From positions 1-21,118 of the forward strand of contig JAQGAU010001150.1 of the NCBI GenBank assembly GCA_034698045.1: 21,118 bases of DNA, in the 5' to 3' direction. Both the position numbers and the translations under genes were made by a program. Source of the stretch: Paramacrobiotus richtersi. Lineage: Eukaryota > Tardigrada > Eutardigrada > Parachela > Macrobiotidae. Every line of letters begins with the position of its first letter. Position 1 is the stretch's first letter. The notes beneath the pieces were generated by a model. That model was not told the DNA's origin, searched no databases, and worked only from the letters and a program-made list of their open reading frames with translations. Positions 10,061-20,342 of the stretch are shown here, piece after piece.

Positions 10061-10429
10061 CTGCAACAACAAAACGAGATATTTATGCGATCCATATCTG
10101 ACTTCCGGCGTTGATAACACGCGTGTGAATTCAGTGTATTATTTTACGAAACGGAGACTCTCTCGTACACTTGCTTATATGTAGCAAAGTGTGTCACATA
10201 CCGATATCATATTTGTCAATTAAAGAAACATCGGGGTCTTAATTAAGAAACAGTTTCAACTGCATCCCGATTTTCCGGTGTACTTGTGTGCTTTATGTGC
10301 GGTATTTGTGGCCTTTATCGTGTTTCCTATATACTTTGTTTCTTGTAGCACTTTCCTATAAGTGTATGCTTAATTGATATGCATGAAGTTAATTAGTTTG
10401 TGCGTCGTTACTGTGTTTGAATTGTGAAT
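10061..10429. other. Intergenic stretch without recognised features
   Basis: AT-rich sequence between the orphan 3' flank and the inverted 5' flank. I see no gene, splice-linked exon or repeat family in it. Confidence 0.4.
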
Positions 10430-10640
10430 GACTTACTGCACTTTTAAATAACCTTTAAATTACCACCTACTTGAACCGAGACATATTGCCATGCTTTTCG
10501 TTAAATACATTGATCGTCTGTTATATCGTCTGTTATTGTTATGTTATATATGGATTTTGTTTCAAATTTTCACTGTCAAGTCATCATCAGTGCTAAATTT
10601 TCACGTATTTCAATAAGTTACATTTTTCAGCAATAAATCA
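10430..10640. repeat. Inverted copy of the F-box 5' flank
   Basis: Read forward, this aligns with the reverse complement of about 19790-20000, upstream of copy 5. Shared stretches include ACCTACTTGAACCGAG.CATAT, a GCTTTTC..TAA.TAC..TGATC run, TCAAGTCATC and TTTCACGTATTTCA against TTCCACGTATTTCA. Its orientation is opposite to all other family flanks in the window. Confidence 0.75.
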
Positions 10641-10655
10641 AAAACCATTTCAATA

Positions 10656-10712
10656 ATACAAAATAAACAATAAACAATTTAAAATAAACAATAAACAATA
10701 TTACAATAAACA
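10656..10712. repeat. Short A-rich tandem repeat
   Basis: Degenerate repeats of AATAAACAATAAACAAT type, three to four units. Confidence 0.7.
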
Positions 10713-10779
10713 CTCGTATCTCTTTTTATACTTGTTGCATCCGAAGTTCGTTAAACAATTTTTATTCAGAATGATGCAC

Positions 10780-11015
10780 TTTCTTTCAGCAGTCAAATTC
10801 AACAGAATGCAAATTCAGAACTATTGCACAGAGTGTGCAAAAGAAAAACTAGGCAAATTTGTACCGTACAAACAGAAACAGTTACAACATGTACTCGAAT
10901 CATAAGAACAAAAGCATACTCCACAAGATTCAATAGTAAGATTCGTACGGATTTGTGCAAATTCACTTGTCACTGTAAACAAACAAACTCGGTACTTGGT
11001 GCATTGACCATACTT
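10780..11015. other. 3' flank of F-box copy 3
   Basis: Aligns with the flanks below copies 4 and 5 (for example TCGAATCATA.AA.CAAAA, CAAGATTCAATAGTAAGATTCGTAC and CAAACTCGGTACTTGGT.CATTGAC). A minus-strand AATAAA lies just beyond it at 10766-10761. Confidence 0.65.
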
Positions 11016-11731
11016 TCAGTCGACGTATGCCACATTCACTGCAATTGCAGGTATACTGGCGTCGTATCGTTGGCCGGGAAGACAGTACATGCGGTGCAGC
11101 TCTTCCACGGTCAGTTCGTTTAAGGTCGAGCGCTCGTAAGGCCGATACATCGACATCTTCCCCGTCTTTCGCCACTCCTTCGTTCAAGCTAATAGGAAGA
11201 AGAAAAATTCTATTCTTTCTTACAGATCTCTGCGATCTTAAGCTAGTTATGACATACCGTGTACACAGTGTATACAGACATACATACAGTGTATCTGACT
11301 TATAGTGCTTAACAATATCCATGATTCGTACCTGTTGAAGATAAACCCCAATGACTGCCACTGATAGACGGATGCATTACAGTGCTTCCACGAGTTGTAC
11401 AACTCCACGACAGCATCCCGAATGTCTGGATTCACTTCCGGGCAGCTGCTGTTTAACGCCATAATAAAAGAATGATAGTGCTGAAGGAGCGACTGGCTGC
11501 GGTCAAATTCATGCCGCGGCAGAACAATCGGTAGTTTCCTGTCAACATTGCCGGCATGTTCTCTCTCGTGCTGATCCCAGTGGGGCAGATGATGCCACAT
11601 GCTCCTGACAGTCCTTGAGGACCAGCTGAATTAACTCTGGCTCTTTTTCCTTGACCACTTTAGCCACAGGCTGATTGCGCTCAAATGCCCGACACGCTTC
11701 GGACAGATTTGATATCCAACGCTTGCACACC
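11016..11731 (-). pseudogene. F-box family copy 3, decayed and without F-box exon 1
   Basis: What remains is exon 2 (11731-11332, acceptor CTTTCAG, donor GTACGA) and exon 3 (11188-11016, acceptor TTAG). Exon 2 opens with VCKRWISNLSEA and then jumps to AFERNQPVAKVVKEKEPELIQ. An in-frame deletion has removed roughly 105-110 residues present in copies 4 and 5. After LVLKDCQEH a second deletion joins to the MWH segment with a frame change (near 11600). The rest (LPIVLPRHEFDRSQ, CPEVNPDIRDAVVELYNSWK) is well kept. In exon 3 eight bases are missing after the codons ALRALD, so the frame of the conserved LHRMYCLPGQRYD motif is lost. No exon 1 with start codon lies upstream; retroelement sequence is found there instead. 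A full-length product is not possible. Confidence 0.85.
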
Positions 11732-11829
11732 CTGAAAGCATTTCGTTCGCAGCCTTTTTGCACCGCTTTCGCAACGTATTACGTGGCTAGGTGGGATTCC
11801 GGAAGACGTACGTTTGAAATGGATCTGAC

Positions 11830-12188
11830 CTGTTTATGTTAACGAAACGCCTACTGCAATACAGTTTTCTTCGTTACGCGTCTTAATATTATGTATGCAT
11901 GTGTATTTAACTGTGTTGAAGCGCGTACAAGCGCTTGTTACCGGATATAATATAGTAAACTTTTTGAGATATCTGGTGACCCACGTTCGGGATCATTTTT
12001 AAAACAGCGTTTTTCTGTTGCTATTGTTAAAGGCAATGCGGCCGCCGTTTTGGGCGCTATGCCAAGTATTAAGGCACACGAGAATGAGCGAGATCAGATT
12101 GGAAGCTTTAATGCCTGAAGTTTTGCAATATTTAGTTGTCTGTGCGCTAGCGCATTATGTATGTGAAAGAAATAAATCATATTCGTGA
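11830..12188 (+). mobile_element. Possible LTR-retrotransposon remnant (LTR end, primer-binding site, truncated gag start)
   Basis: At 11974-11982 the sequence TGGTGACCC, followed by ACGTTCGGGATCA, resembles the primer-binding region that follows the 5' LTR in many invertebrate gypsy-like elements. The bases to its left (TATAATATAG, down to about 11830) would be the LTR. An ATG at 12036 opens 50 codons starting MRPPFW, similar to the PPFW seen near the start of gypsy-type Gag proteins; it ends with TGA at 12188. No second LTR or pol gene is present. The assignment rests on short motifs. It occupies the place where exon 1 of F-box copy 3 is expected. Confidence 0.35.
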
Positions 12189-12317
12189 AAATATAGTAAA
12201 GGGTACGTCACGGGAAGTACGCATCTACAGCATCTGCCAGCAGGCTAATTCAGCAATCGCTCACCTCCTCATTATTGGCTCAAGGCTTGTTGGTGCAATC
12301 ACGCCGGCGCCGGGTAA

Positions 12318-12515
12318 GTGAACAGCACATAATCATATCACCGTACGGGATTTCACCTCACTACCTTACTTCAAAAAGGAATTATTAAGGGAAGCCTTTT
12401 CGATCTTGTACTAACGTATGTACATAATTAACGAACGAAACACGTGCGATGGACATTTGGATTATTGATATATAAGTCAATTTAGACCGTAAATTCCACT
12501 TAAAATGAACGATCA
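12318..12515. repeat. F-box 5' flank block upstream of copy 3
   Basis: Aligns in the same orientation with 19702-19903 upstream of copy 5: CCGTACG...TTCACCTC.CTACC, CTTTTCGATCTT, ACGAA.GAAA.ACGTG, A.ATTTGGAT or A.ATCTGGAT, and AAATTCCACTTA. It marks the outer edge of the original copy 3 unit, although the gene's exon 1 between it and 11731 is gone. Confidence 0.75.
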
Positions 12516-12525
12516 TTATCATTAT

Positions 12526-13077
12526 CACGGGCTCGTGTGCCAAAGGTCGAAACGCTAAGCTTAAGCACTCAGCGCTAAAACAACGTAATTCGCCGCGCTC
12601 TTGTTTCAACCAACGTACTTGCAGTACGCAAACCACCTGGTTTGGATAGCGGAGACGGTAAACGTCCGGATGGTATGACGCTCATGCCTTGGAAGTTTGG
12701 TAAACCACATCTCTAGGACGTCGCAGTTGCAGACACATGTGCCGACACAGACATCGCCCGCACCCTCACAATATATGTATGGAGAAGCTGCGGATCAACG
12801 GGAACGACAGAAAAAATCCCGACACAGCGTAATCGATATCTCGTTCAGCCGATTGGTTCTGGGTACCTTTGTGACGATGGGAAGCTGGGCCCTAGCTATT
12901 TTTAAAGCCACGGCATTTCTGGAGGATGTGGGACGGAGAATACGGGAGGAAAATGGACATGCCCGATCAATGAAATTACTCCGTCAGCTTATAAGCGTCA
13001 GCTTATTGTTAAGTGTGGAATTACAGCGAGGAAATAGCATTTGTGTTATGGGTACGGTTGACTCGCCTAACATGTAA
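12526..13077 (+). pseudogene. Relic of the C-terminal region of a retrotransposon reverse-transcriptase protein
   Basis: In pieces across frames, the sequence shows HGLVCQRS (12526), VIRRALVSTNVLAVRKPPGL, DGKRPDGMTLMPW (12654-12692), DVAVADTCADTDIA, and in another frame GSWALAIF, VGRRIREENGHAR and ELQRGN (to 13055). This motif series, in this order, is what I remember from the C-terminal end of a widespread invertebrate reverse-transcriptase protein, where it follows a Cys/His motif. The conserved Trp before DV is a TAG stop (12714-12716) and at least two frameshifts are present. The last 100 codons are open from an ATG at 12775 to TAA at 13075, which can look like a small gene but is the relic's tail. 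No RT core is in the window. Confidence 0.75.
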
Positions 13078-13446
13078 GGAAGATGTGTGCTTGTTTTAAA
13101 TGTGTAATATGAGAAGTGAATTGTCATGACTTCTAACACATACGAATATCCTGTACCGTCGAACAATATTAAAACTTTGTATACTAATGCCGCGGCGGAA
13201 CGAACGGAAGGAACGATCCATGTACAGTTATTAGCAAAAAAATTGCACGTACAATTACGTATCGCCGTTATGCAGTGCGCAATAGTGTGCATAAGATTTG
13301 TACAGCCTGTGGCTGTAACCGAAAGTTCTCGAATTGACACAGTCACTAATGGAGTACGTACCTGTATTAATATTTAAAGTCGCATGAGTCCCCGCCTACG
13401 TTTTCTTGTCGGCTTTAGTGATTCGCTAGTAACAGAACGTGAAGTC
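13078..13446 (+). other. Region between the retroelement relic and the 27-bp repeats
   Basis: It holds an ATG-initiated open frame of 83 codons (13126-13377), with no recognised domain, no splice context and no upstream signal. It may be 3' sequence of the retroelement or chance. Nothing else stands out. Confidence 0.2.
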
Positions 13447-14249
<803 letters not shown>

Positions 14250-14250
<1 letters not shown>

Positions 14251-14544
14251 GTCTTCGTGGCGGCATGCAGATCTTCGTGAAAACCTTGAAGTGGAACCAT
14301 CGGACACGATCGACAACGTTAAGGCCAATATCCAGGATAAGGATGGAATTCCCCCGGGTTAGCAGCTCCTGGTCTTCGCTGGAAACTGCTGGAAGATTGG
14401 CGTACTCTGAGTGACTACTACATCCAGAAAGAATCCACGCTCCACTCGGTCCTGCGTCTGCGTGGGGGAATGCAAATCTTTGGCAAGACGTTGACGGGAA
14501 AACCGATCACTTTGAAGGCCGAGCCCAGCGACACGATGAAGTAA
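14250..14544 (+). pseudogene. Polyubiquitin fragment B (one damaged unit plus the start of another)
   Basis: It reads LRGG, then MQIFVKTL at 14265, after which about 22 bases are missing and the frame shifts to [20 protein letters not shown]. The conserved Asp-Gln-Gln region carries a TAG stop, and a further single-base loss follows in the AGKQLEDG region. The unit ends [12 protein letters not shown] and a second unit begins ([20 protein letters not shown]) and stops with TAA at 14542-14544 soon after SDT. It is a pseudogene by deletion, frameshift and nonsense changes. Confidence 0.92.
14433..14537. repeat. 105-bp inverted repeat shared with ubiquitin fragment A
   Basis: Positions 14433-14537 match the reverse complement of 13581-13685 without gaps and with 9 differences by my count. 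Both copies start at ATCCACGCTCCACT and end at GACACGAT. Confidence 0.9.
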
Positions 14545-14943
14545 TCTATTTGCAAAAGCGCAAACGCGCACTGAGACTATTTGAGACTATATATTGACTA
14601 ATACGAATTAATGTACTGTTATTACGGTAACTAATCGAGCAATGTTTTCGATTCGTGATATATTTACGTGCAGAAAGAATGCTGTAAACATATTGACTGT
14701 TGATGTTCGGTCAGAAAATATAACGTTGGCTAATGGCTCCCTTACGTCTATATGACTGAGGTTGAAGATTTGTATTGTATTTCGTAACAAGAAAAATCTT
14801 GTTTGGGACTTCTAATTCCGATTGTATACTAGAAGATTAACAAGAGATGCAGTACTAATGATCGGAAAGTGCCAGAACTGAGAAAAGAGATACCAGTACA
14901 ATAGACTAAGCCGTCGACTAAACATACTGTACTTTCCCTGCAG
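14545..14943. other. Intergenic stretch without recognised genes
   Basis: AT-rich region with only short open frames. I see nothing in it apart from a possible acceptor (TTTCCCTGCAG) at its right end. Confidence 0.4.
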
Positions 14944-15035
14944 GAGTTGGGCAGTTCGCTTCCACGCCAACTGGTTTTCAGAGAGCTATTTTGGAGAAAA
15001 TAGTAGTTCCAGATCCAGAACTTTATGTGTGTTAA
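14944..15035 (+). CDS. Possible terminal exon fragment of unknown origin
   Basis: After the acceptor-like TTTCCCTGCAG, one frame is open for 29 codons (VGQFASTPTGFQRAILEK, then IVVPDPELYVC) and ends at TAA (15033-15035). An AATAAA overlaps the stop (15034-15039). The stretch is less AT-rich than its surroundings. No upstream exon was found and I recognise no family. It may be a relic. Confidence 0.15.
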
Positions 15036-15139
15036 TAAAACTTGGTTCTTATCTCGGAAGAGATGGTAGTGTTACATTGGCCATTGCAGGCTAATTACAT
15101 CCCATCACGGTATTACATATATATACAAATCTGACTACA

Positions 15140-15417
15140 AAACTGGACATGCACATTTGCGCCTTTCCATAGCATGTGCGTTTTGTACAGCGTATACTGT
15201 TCGGCCAACATATGTGCACAACTACGTATAAGCTACCAAGTTCCCAATGGTAAAATACTTCAACAGAATACAGACAGAAACTGTCACAACATTGCATTCG
15301 AATCATAGAAGCAAAATCACGGTATTCACCACGATTCAATAGTCAAATTCGTACAGATTTATGCCAATTCAGTAGTGTAAACGAACAAACTCGTTACTTG
15401 GTACATTGACAATTCTT
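15140..15417. other. 3' flank of F-box copy 4
   Basis: Shares long stretches with the flanks of copies 3, 5 and 6, such as CAACATATGTGCACAACTACGTA, GCTACCAAGTTCCCAATG, TCGAATCATAGAAGCAAAA and CACGATTCAATAGTCAAATTC. No minus-strand AATAAA was seen here. Confidence 0.65.
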
Positions 15418-16500
15418 TCAGTCGACGTATGCCACATGCAGGGCAGGTGTAGTGCCATCGTATCGGTGGCCGGGAAGGAAGTAAATGCGATGCAGCTCTT
15501 CCAGTGTGGTCAGCGGGTCCAGCTCTCGTAAAGCCGACACATCAACATCATCCCCGTCTACCGGCACTCCTTTGTTCAAGTTAAAAGGAAGAAGAGAAAC
15601 TGGGTTTTTTCGTGCACTTATAAAGCTGGTTCAGACATTAGTACTAATTTACTTACTAATTACTATATTGTGTTACAGTCAGTCATCATTTTACGCTGAT
15701 TTTTATCCACGACTGTAACGTTATGTACCTGTTGACGAAAAAGCCCAATGACAGCCACTGGTAGACTGATGCATTACTGTTCTTCCACGCGTTGTACAGC
15801 TGCACGACATCGTCGCAAACGTCTGGACTCACTTCCGGGCAGTTGCTGTTTAACGCCATGACGAAGGAATGATACTGCTCAAAGACCGACTGGTCGCGGT
15901 CATGCCGCGCCAGAACGATCGGCAGTTTCCTGCCAACATTCTCGGCCTTATCTCTTTCGAACTGATCGATATTGCAGGGCATTTCCGACTCATACAGTCC
16001 ACCAGCTAATACACTCGGCATGGCATAGGTCTCCAGAATCAGTATTCCTGCGACCGCGATCAAGTTATGCATCGCAGAATAAACAACAGCTTGTGTTAGC
16101 ATCAACCAGTAGACCGCACACACATCTACTCCACCGGCAATCCTTGAGAATTAGTTGGATGAGGTCAGCCTTTTTTCCCTGGATAACTTTCTTCACGATC
16201 CCGAACTTATTGCGCTCAAATACCACGTGTCGTATAACCACAATCTTGGTGTTCTTGTGGAGATGCTGATTCAACGCATATTCCAGACGATTTTCGGATA
16301 CCGTGAAGTATGTGTTATACTTGGATTCGGCGCCAGTCCACAGCTCGGGAACAAAAACATCCGTTCTGCTGTATCGGCTGGAGTCATTAGAATACAACTG
16401 CTTTGGCTTTTCGGGTTGGTTGGGTATTTTGGAAACATCCAAGTCGATGTATCGCGACAAAAACGATGCGGACAGCTTCGATCTCCGTCGCTTGCACACC
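15418..16500 (-). pseudogene. F-box family copy 4, pseudogene with lost splice acceptor and frameshift
   Basis: Exon 2 (16500-15729, acceptor TTTTCAG, donor GTACAT) and exon 3 (15580-15418) are recognisable. Exon 2 begins VCKRRRSKLSASFLSRYIDL and holds LEYALNQHLHKNTKIVVIRH, DLIQLILKDC, EMPCNI, LPIVLARHDRDQS and CPEVSPDVCDDVVQLYNAWK. Straight after LILKDC the frame shifts (net +1, about 16139-16110). The exon 3 acceptor is AA instead of AG (15582-15581), although exon 3 itself is intact from LNKGVPVDGDDVDVSALREL to HVAYVD and TGA. No F-box exon 1 was found; unrelated sequence occupies that place. The tryptophan of the VCKxW motif is also R here. If transcribed, it cannot make a family-type protein. 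Confidence 0.87.
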
Positions 16501-16897
16501 CTGAAAATATGGAGGATTTGTCCGCACAGACGATCATAAATACTATCATTAACGATGTACTGTAGTTTGCGCGCATCACGGTACATGCCCCAGAAAAAAA
16601 GGTCACGTGTCCGATTTGTATTTGTTGCTCGTGAATGCAGTGGTCCATGCCCTCTAACAGAGTACCCAATTACTTGCATTTCTCTCTCTGTTGGAATCTG
16701 AAAGCTTACTGTAACACTGTTTGCCTGAAACCCTTCTGTTAATGATTTTCTAGTGCGCCTTTGTCTACGCTGACCAGACGTTGAGTGCCACAAGATGGCT
16801 TGTCTGCTCGAATGGAAATAAATAAATCTTCAGGGCGATACTTCCCGATTCCTTATACAGCGCACTGTAATTACGCTAGCCAAAGTGTGTTCGATGT
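16501..16897. other. Unrelated sequence in the place of copy 4 exon 1
   Basis: Only the first 15 or so bases (the intron end CTGAAAATATGGAG) match the other copies. The rest up to about 16860 has no match to the copy 2 or copy 5 upstream regions. Near 16790-16834 a plus-strand stretch ends in GGAAATAAATAAATC, which could be the 3' tail of a retroposed insert, but no other end is visible. Confidence 0.35.
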
Positions 16898-17135
16898 ACG
16901 TCGAAAACTGAAAACTGTTCCAGCTAAATGTGTGTCTTGTAGTGATCAAGTGCGCCTTTAGTACCAGCAGCGCAAATCCTCGTTCCTGCGCATGTATATT
17001 TTTGGTTATATACAGACTGACATCTGCAACGATTCTTACACGTAGAGATTTCTGTAGCACCCTCTTTCAAACTTATCATTTATTTGAATATTGGTTCAGT
17101 ACGTTTCCTCTTGCGCGTGATGCACAAAATCGCTA
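16898..17135. repeat. Duplicated noncoding block, copy B (upstream of F-box copy 4)
   Basis: Homologous to 9531-9765 over its whole length and in the same orientation relative to its F-box copy. Confidence 0.8.
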
Positions 17136-17742
17136 ATGTAATTAAGTTGTAACTACATCGTAGAAAGTCGCTTTGAACGACCGCATATCTGCTGTTTGCT
17201 ATGATTTCAGAAATGCTCAGGCATTTTGAAATATTATTATTGTGAAGAAACTTGCGTTACACGCCAGTGCCTGACTTCGAAAACATCTCGCAGTACACGC
17301 TGTAAGACTGTAAGTGTCAGACCACGGTTCCGCTACTGTACCTATGTACGTAGTGGCATGTGCTTTTTCATGTATCTGCTGAATCACGAATTTCCCTATA
17401 GGTCGTTTTATTCGGTAATGTATGTATGTATAAGTACTTGCATGCAGTAGAAACTGGACACATTTGTGCTTTCCATAATTTTTGCCTTTTTGGGCCAAAT
17501 TACATACGATAATGCTACCACCAAGTTCCCAATGCTAAGAAAGGTTACATGTCCTTTAACAAAACACGAGCATAAAATATTACAATGTCGCAACACGTAT
17601 TCGAGTTATAGGCCAAGATGTCACAAGATTGAATAGCCATATTCATCAACATTCTGGCAGTCCAGCAAACACACTATCAGCGGTACATGTTATTGGCAAT
17701 TCTTCCACAAGTCAGCCGATGTATGCCACATGCAGTGGCATG
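17136..17742. other. Intergenic and 3' flank of F-box copy 5
   Basis: From about 17450 the sequence is the family 3' flank (ACTGGACACATTTGTGCTTTCC, CCACCAAGTTCCCAATGCTAAG, CAACACGTATTCGA). A minus-strand AATAAA lies at 17412-17407, about 330 nt past the copy 5 stop. The part 17136-17449 shows no gene. Confidence 0.6.
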
Positions 17743-19476
17743 TTAACTGAATCTGCACAGTGCACTGCCATCGTACCGTTGGCCGGGAAGACAGTACATG
17801 CGATGCAGATCCTCAATGGTCAGTTTGTTCAAGGTCTGCGGGTCCAGCTCTCGTAAAGCCGATGCATCGACATCTGTCTTGGAGATACATACTCCTTCGT
17901 TTAAGCTAGAAAGGAAACAAACAACTGTATCAGAGAATTCGGCAACTTTTCCGTAATACAGTATCCCATTTCCTCGTGTTTTCTCATTCTAACCCCCCAG
18001 TACCGTCTTCTGCGATTTTGCCTGTAATTTTTTTCACGACTGAACCGTTCGCGGGAAGGTAAAACACAGTTGTAGAAGTATAAGCAATACGAAATAACGC
18101 AAATCTGGATCTACCACAAAATCTTCAGTCTTTCTAATTTAGCACTCGTATAAATTTTGTCACTATTTCTTCAGTAGTCGTCGTTTTGCCTGTTCTCACA
18201 CTTCTCCTACAGTTTCCTCATCCATACCATACAAAACGAAAATCAAAGCCCCTCAAAGTTACTCTGGACGGCAGTTGAAAAAAGAAACGTCTAGGAGTTC
18301 TCAATACGAGCATGCGATAGAAGGCAGTGGTTTGCAATTTGCATCCATGGCTTACCGTTTGACGGTAACACCCAAGCACTGCCATGCGCGGAGGGGCGCG
18401 CCCTTCAGCTTCCAGGAATGGTACAGCTGCATAACATCGCTGCGAACCTCCGGGCTGACTTCACGGCAGTTACTGTTCAACGCCATAATGAACGCCGGGA
18501 AGAGTTGCTGGAGCGACTGGCTACAGTCGAACTCATGCCGGGGCAGAACAACCGGCACTTTTCGACGTATATTACCGCCACGGGATCTTTCTCGCCGATC
18601 GATACTGCACGGCATCTCCCAGGTAGCCACGGAACGACTTAGCACATTCCGCATCGTGTAATTGTCCAGAACCAATCGTCTTGTGGTCAAGAGTAAATCA
18701 CGCATCGGTCGGTATTGTCCTTCAACTCCCCAGCAGGCAGACGAATCATCCTGCTCCTGACAGTCCTTGAGCACCAGCTGGATGAGGTCCGCTCCTTTTT
18801 CCTGGATAACTTTCGCCACAATACCGAACTGATTGCGTACAAACGCCAGGTTGCGGATAACCAGAATCTTGGTGTTCTTGTGTAGATGCTGATTCAGCGC
18901 ATGTTCCAGACGATGATCGAGTACCGCCAAATAGGTCTCATACTTTCTAGCGGCATCGCGTTGAAAAACGTCCACTGGGACGTATTCCTTATTTCCATTT
19001 AAGACATAATATCTGTTTTTCGTATTAAGGATATGGCGCAGCTCATGAGGCTTCTCGGTCTTTTCGGGTTGGTTGGGCATTTTGGAAGCATCCATGTCAA
19101 CGTGTCTTGACAGAAACTCACTGAACAGATTCAAGCTCCAACGCTTACACACTCTGAAAATACGGAAAATTGGTAGTCGCACAGATGAACAATTCTGGTC
19201 GAGCCAGCCTAAATTAGGACGGGTTCTTAATTCTATGACTATCCATACTGACTACTGTCCTAAGGTATGATTTTAACAATGCACCGTCACTTTTCGCCAG
19301 TATGCAACCAGATATACGCTGGCCATTGTGCTTCGGCAACTCGCTTACCTTCTCATGGCTAGCTGGTCGTGGACCTCCAAATAACTGCAGATTTCCAATT
19401 TGAGCTCGGCCGCAAGATCTTGCATTCCGTATTCGTCGCTGCATGAAGGACCAGAAACGATACTCACTGATGACAT
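17743..19476 (-). CDS. F-box family protein, copy 5 (best complete copy)
   Basis: Exons are 19476-19349, 19153-18356 and 17905-17743, GT-AG throughout, phases 2 and 2, giving 362 aa. The F-box lies at about residues 20-58 (LAAELKLEICSYLEVHDQ, then VCKRWSLNLFS after the intron at codon 43). Residues 114-176 hold the family core (RLEHALNQHLHKNTKILVIR, VIQEKGADLIQLVLKDC). Residues 222-290 hold EMPCSIDRRE, VPVVLPRHEFDCSQ and EVSPEVRSDVMQLYHSWK. Exon 3 (310-362) ends with DPQTLNKLTIEDLHRMYCLP and GQRYDG. The predicted role is substrate selection in an SCF-type ubiquitin ligase; the target is unknown. The last residues (SALCRFS) differ from copies 4 and 6: an indel makes the frame stop about ten codons before the tail they share. 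It is otherwise free of lesions. Confidence 0.88.
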
Positions 19477-20342
19477 TGTTGTAGATGATAATCGATCTGA
19501 TTTCAGCAGAATTGAGATCGCAAGTGGAAAACCTTGGGAATCGCCAAAGTGGAAAAATGCCAAATACCTAGAATGCTCGTAGATATAACATTTTTCTTGC
19601 TGGCCCTTGGCTCGATTTGTGCAGGTGGTAAGGCGAGGCCTGATACGAGTAAGTTAGTAGTAACCAGAAGCGCTTAATTTGCATACTGATTTGCAAACGG
19701 AAACTGAACAGCAGAGGCCCCCCGTACGACGTTCCACCTCGCTACCCTATCTCCAAACTGAAAAACGCCGAAAAAGTTGAAAAGAAGTCTTTCGATCTTA
19801 TAGCAAAATGTAAAGTTGTAAACGAATGAAATACGTGGAAATCTGGATCGCGGATGACTTGAAAACGGAAATTTAAAAAAAATCCACTTATAAAAAATGA
19901 TCAGCGTAATTAGGGAAAAGCGTACGCATTACATATGCCTCGGTTCAAGTAGGTAATATTTTACAGATCACTAAATCATTAATTTTAGTTAGTTAGCACT
20001 CCATAATCATAATTTTGATAAACTCTGAAGGCGTGCTGTAGCATTTTATGTGAACTATAAATTTCGTAATTAGGTCACGAAATGTGCAACGATAATGGTG
20101 TACTGTTTGTCTGTGTCTGTTTCTTTAGTCCCCCTTTTCGGCTACCAAGTAGTTTCCGGCTTTGTTGATGTCTGCTTTTTGCTATACCCAGTACTAGCAA
20201 GATGCTTAGACGTGCTAACGTAATCATCTTGGTACTAATTATAAAAACTGTTCTTGAAAAACAGCAGATTTTGTTTTCTTCGGGCCGCAGTATTTTTTAA
20301 AGCATCAAATGCGCTACCGTTACCGGTAACTCTTTTGGTAGG
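19477..20342. other. 5' flank of F-box copy 5 and intergenic sequence
   Basis: 19477-19650 resembles the flank just upstream of copy 2, 19702-19903 matches 12318-12515 upstream of copy 3, and 19790-20000 matches 10430-10640 in reverse. No gene is seen. If the orphan transporter exon had its partners, exons 2-6 should lie here on the minus strand, and they do not. Confidence 0.6.

Noticed and set aside
12082..12098. A plus-strand 16-base match (CGAGATCAGATTGGAA) to F-box exon 1 of copy 2
   Set aside because: The match does not extend on either side and is in the opposite orientation to the family; it may be chance or a tiny rearranged piece, not an exon.
16506..16793. N-terminal extension of the copy 4 open frame replacing the F-box
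   Set aside because: The frame stays open upstream of the exon 2 acceptor, but the residues match no family member and the region is intron or insert in comparison with copies 2 and 5.
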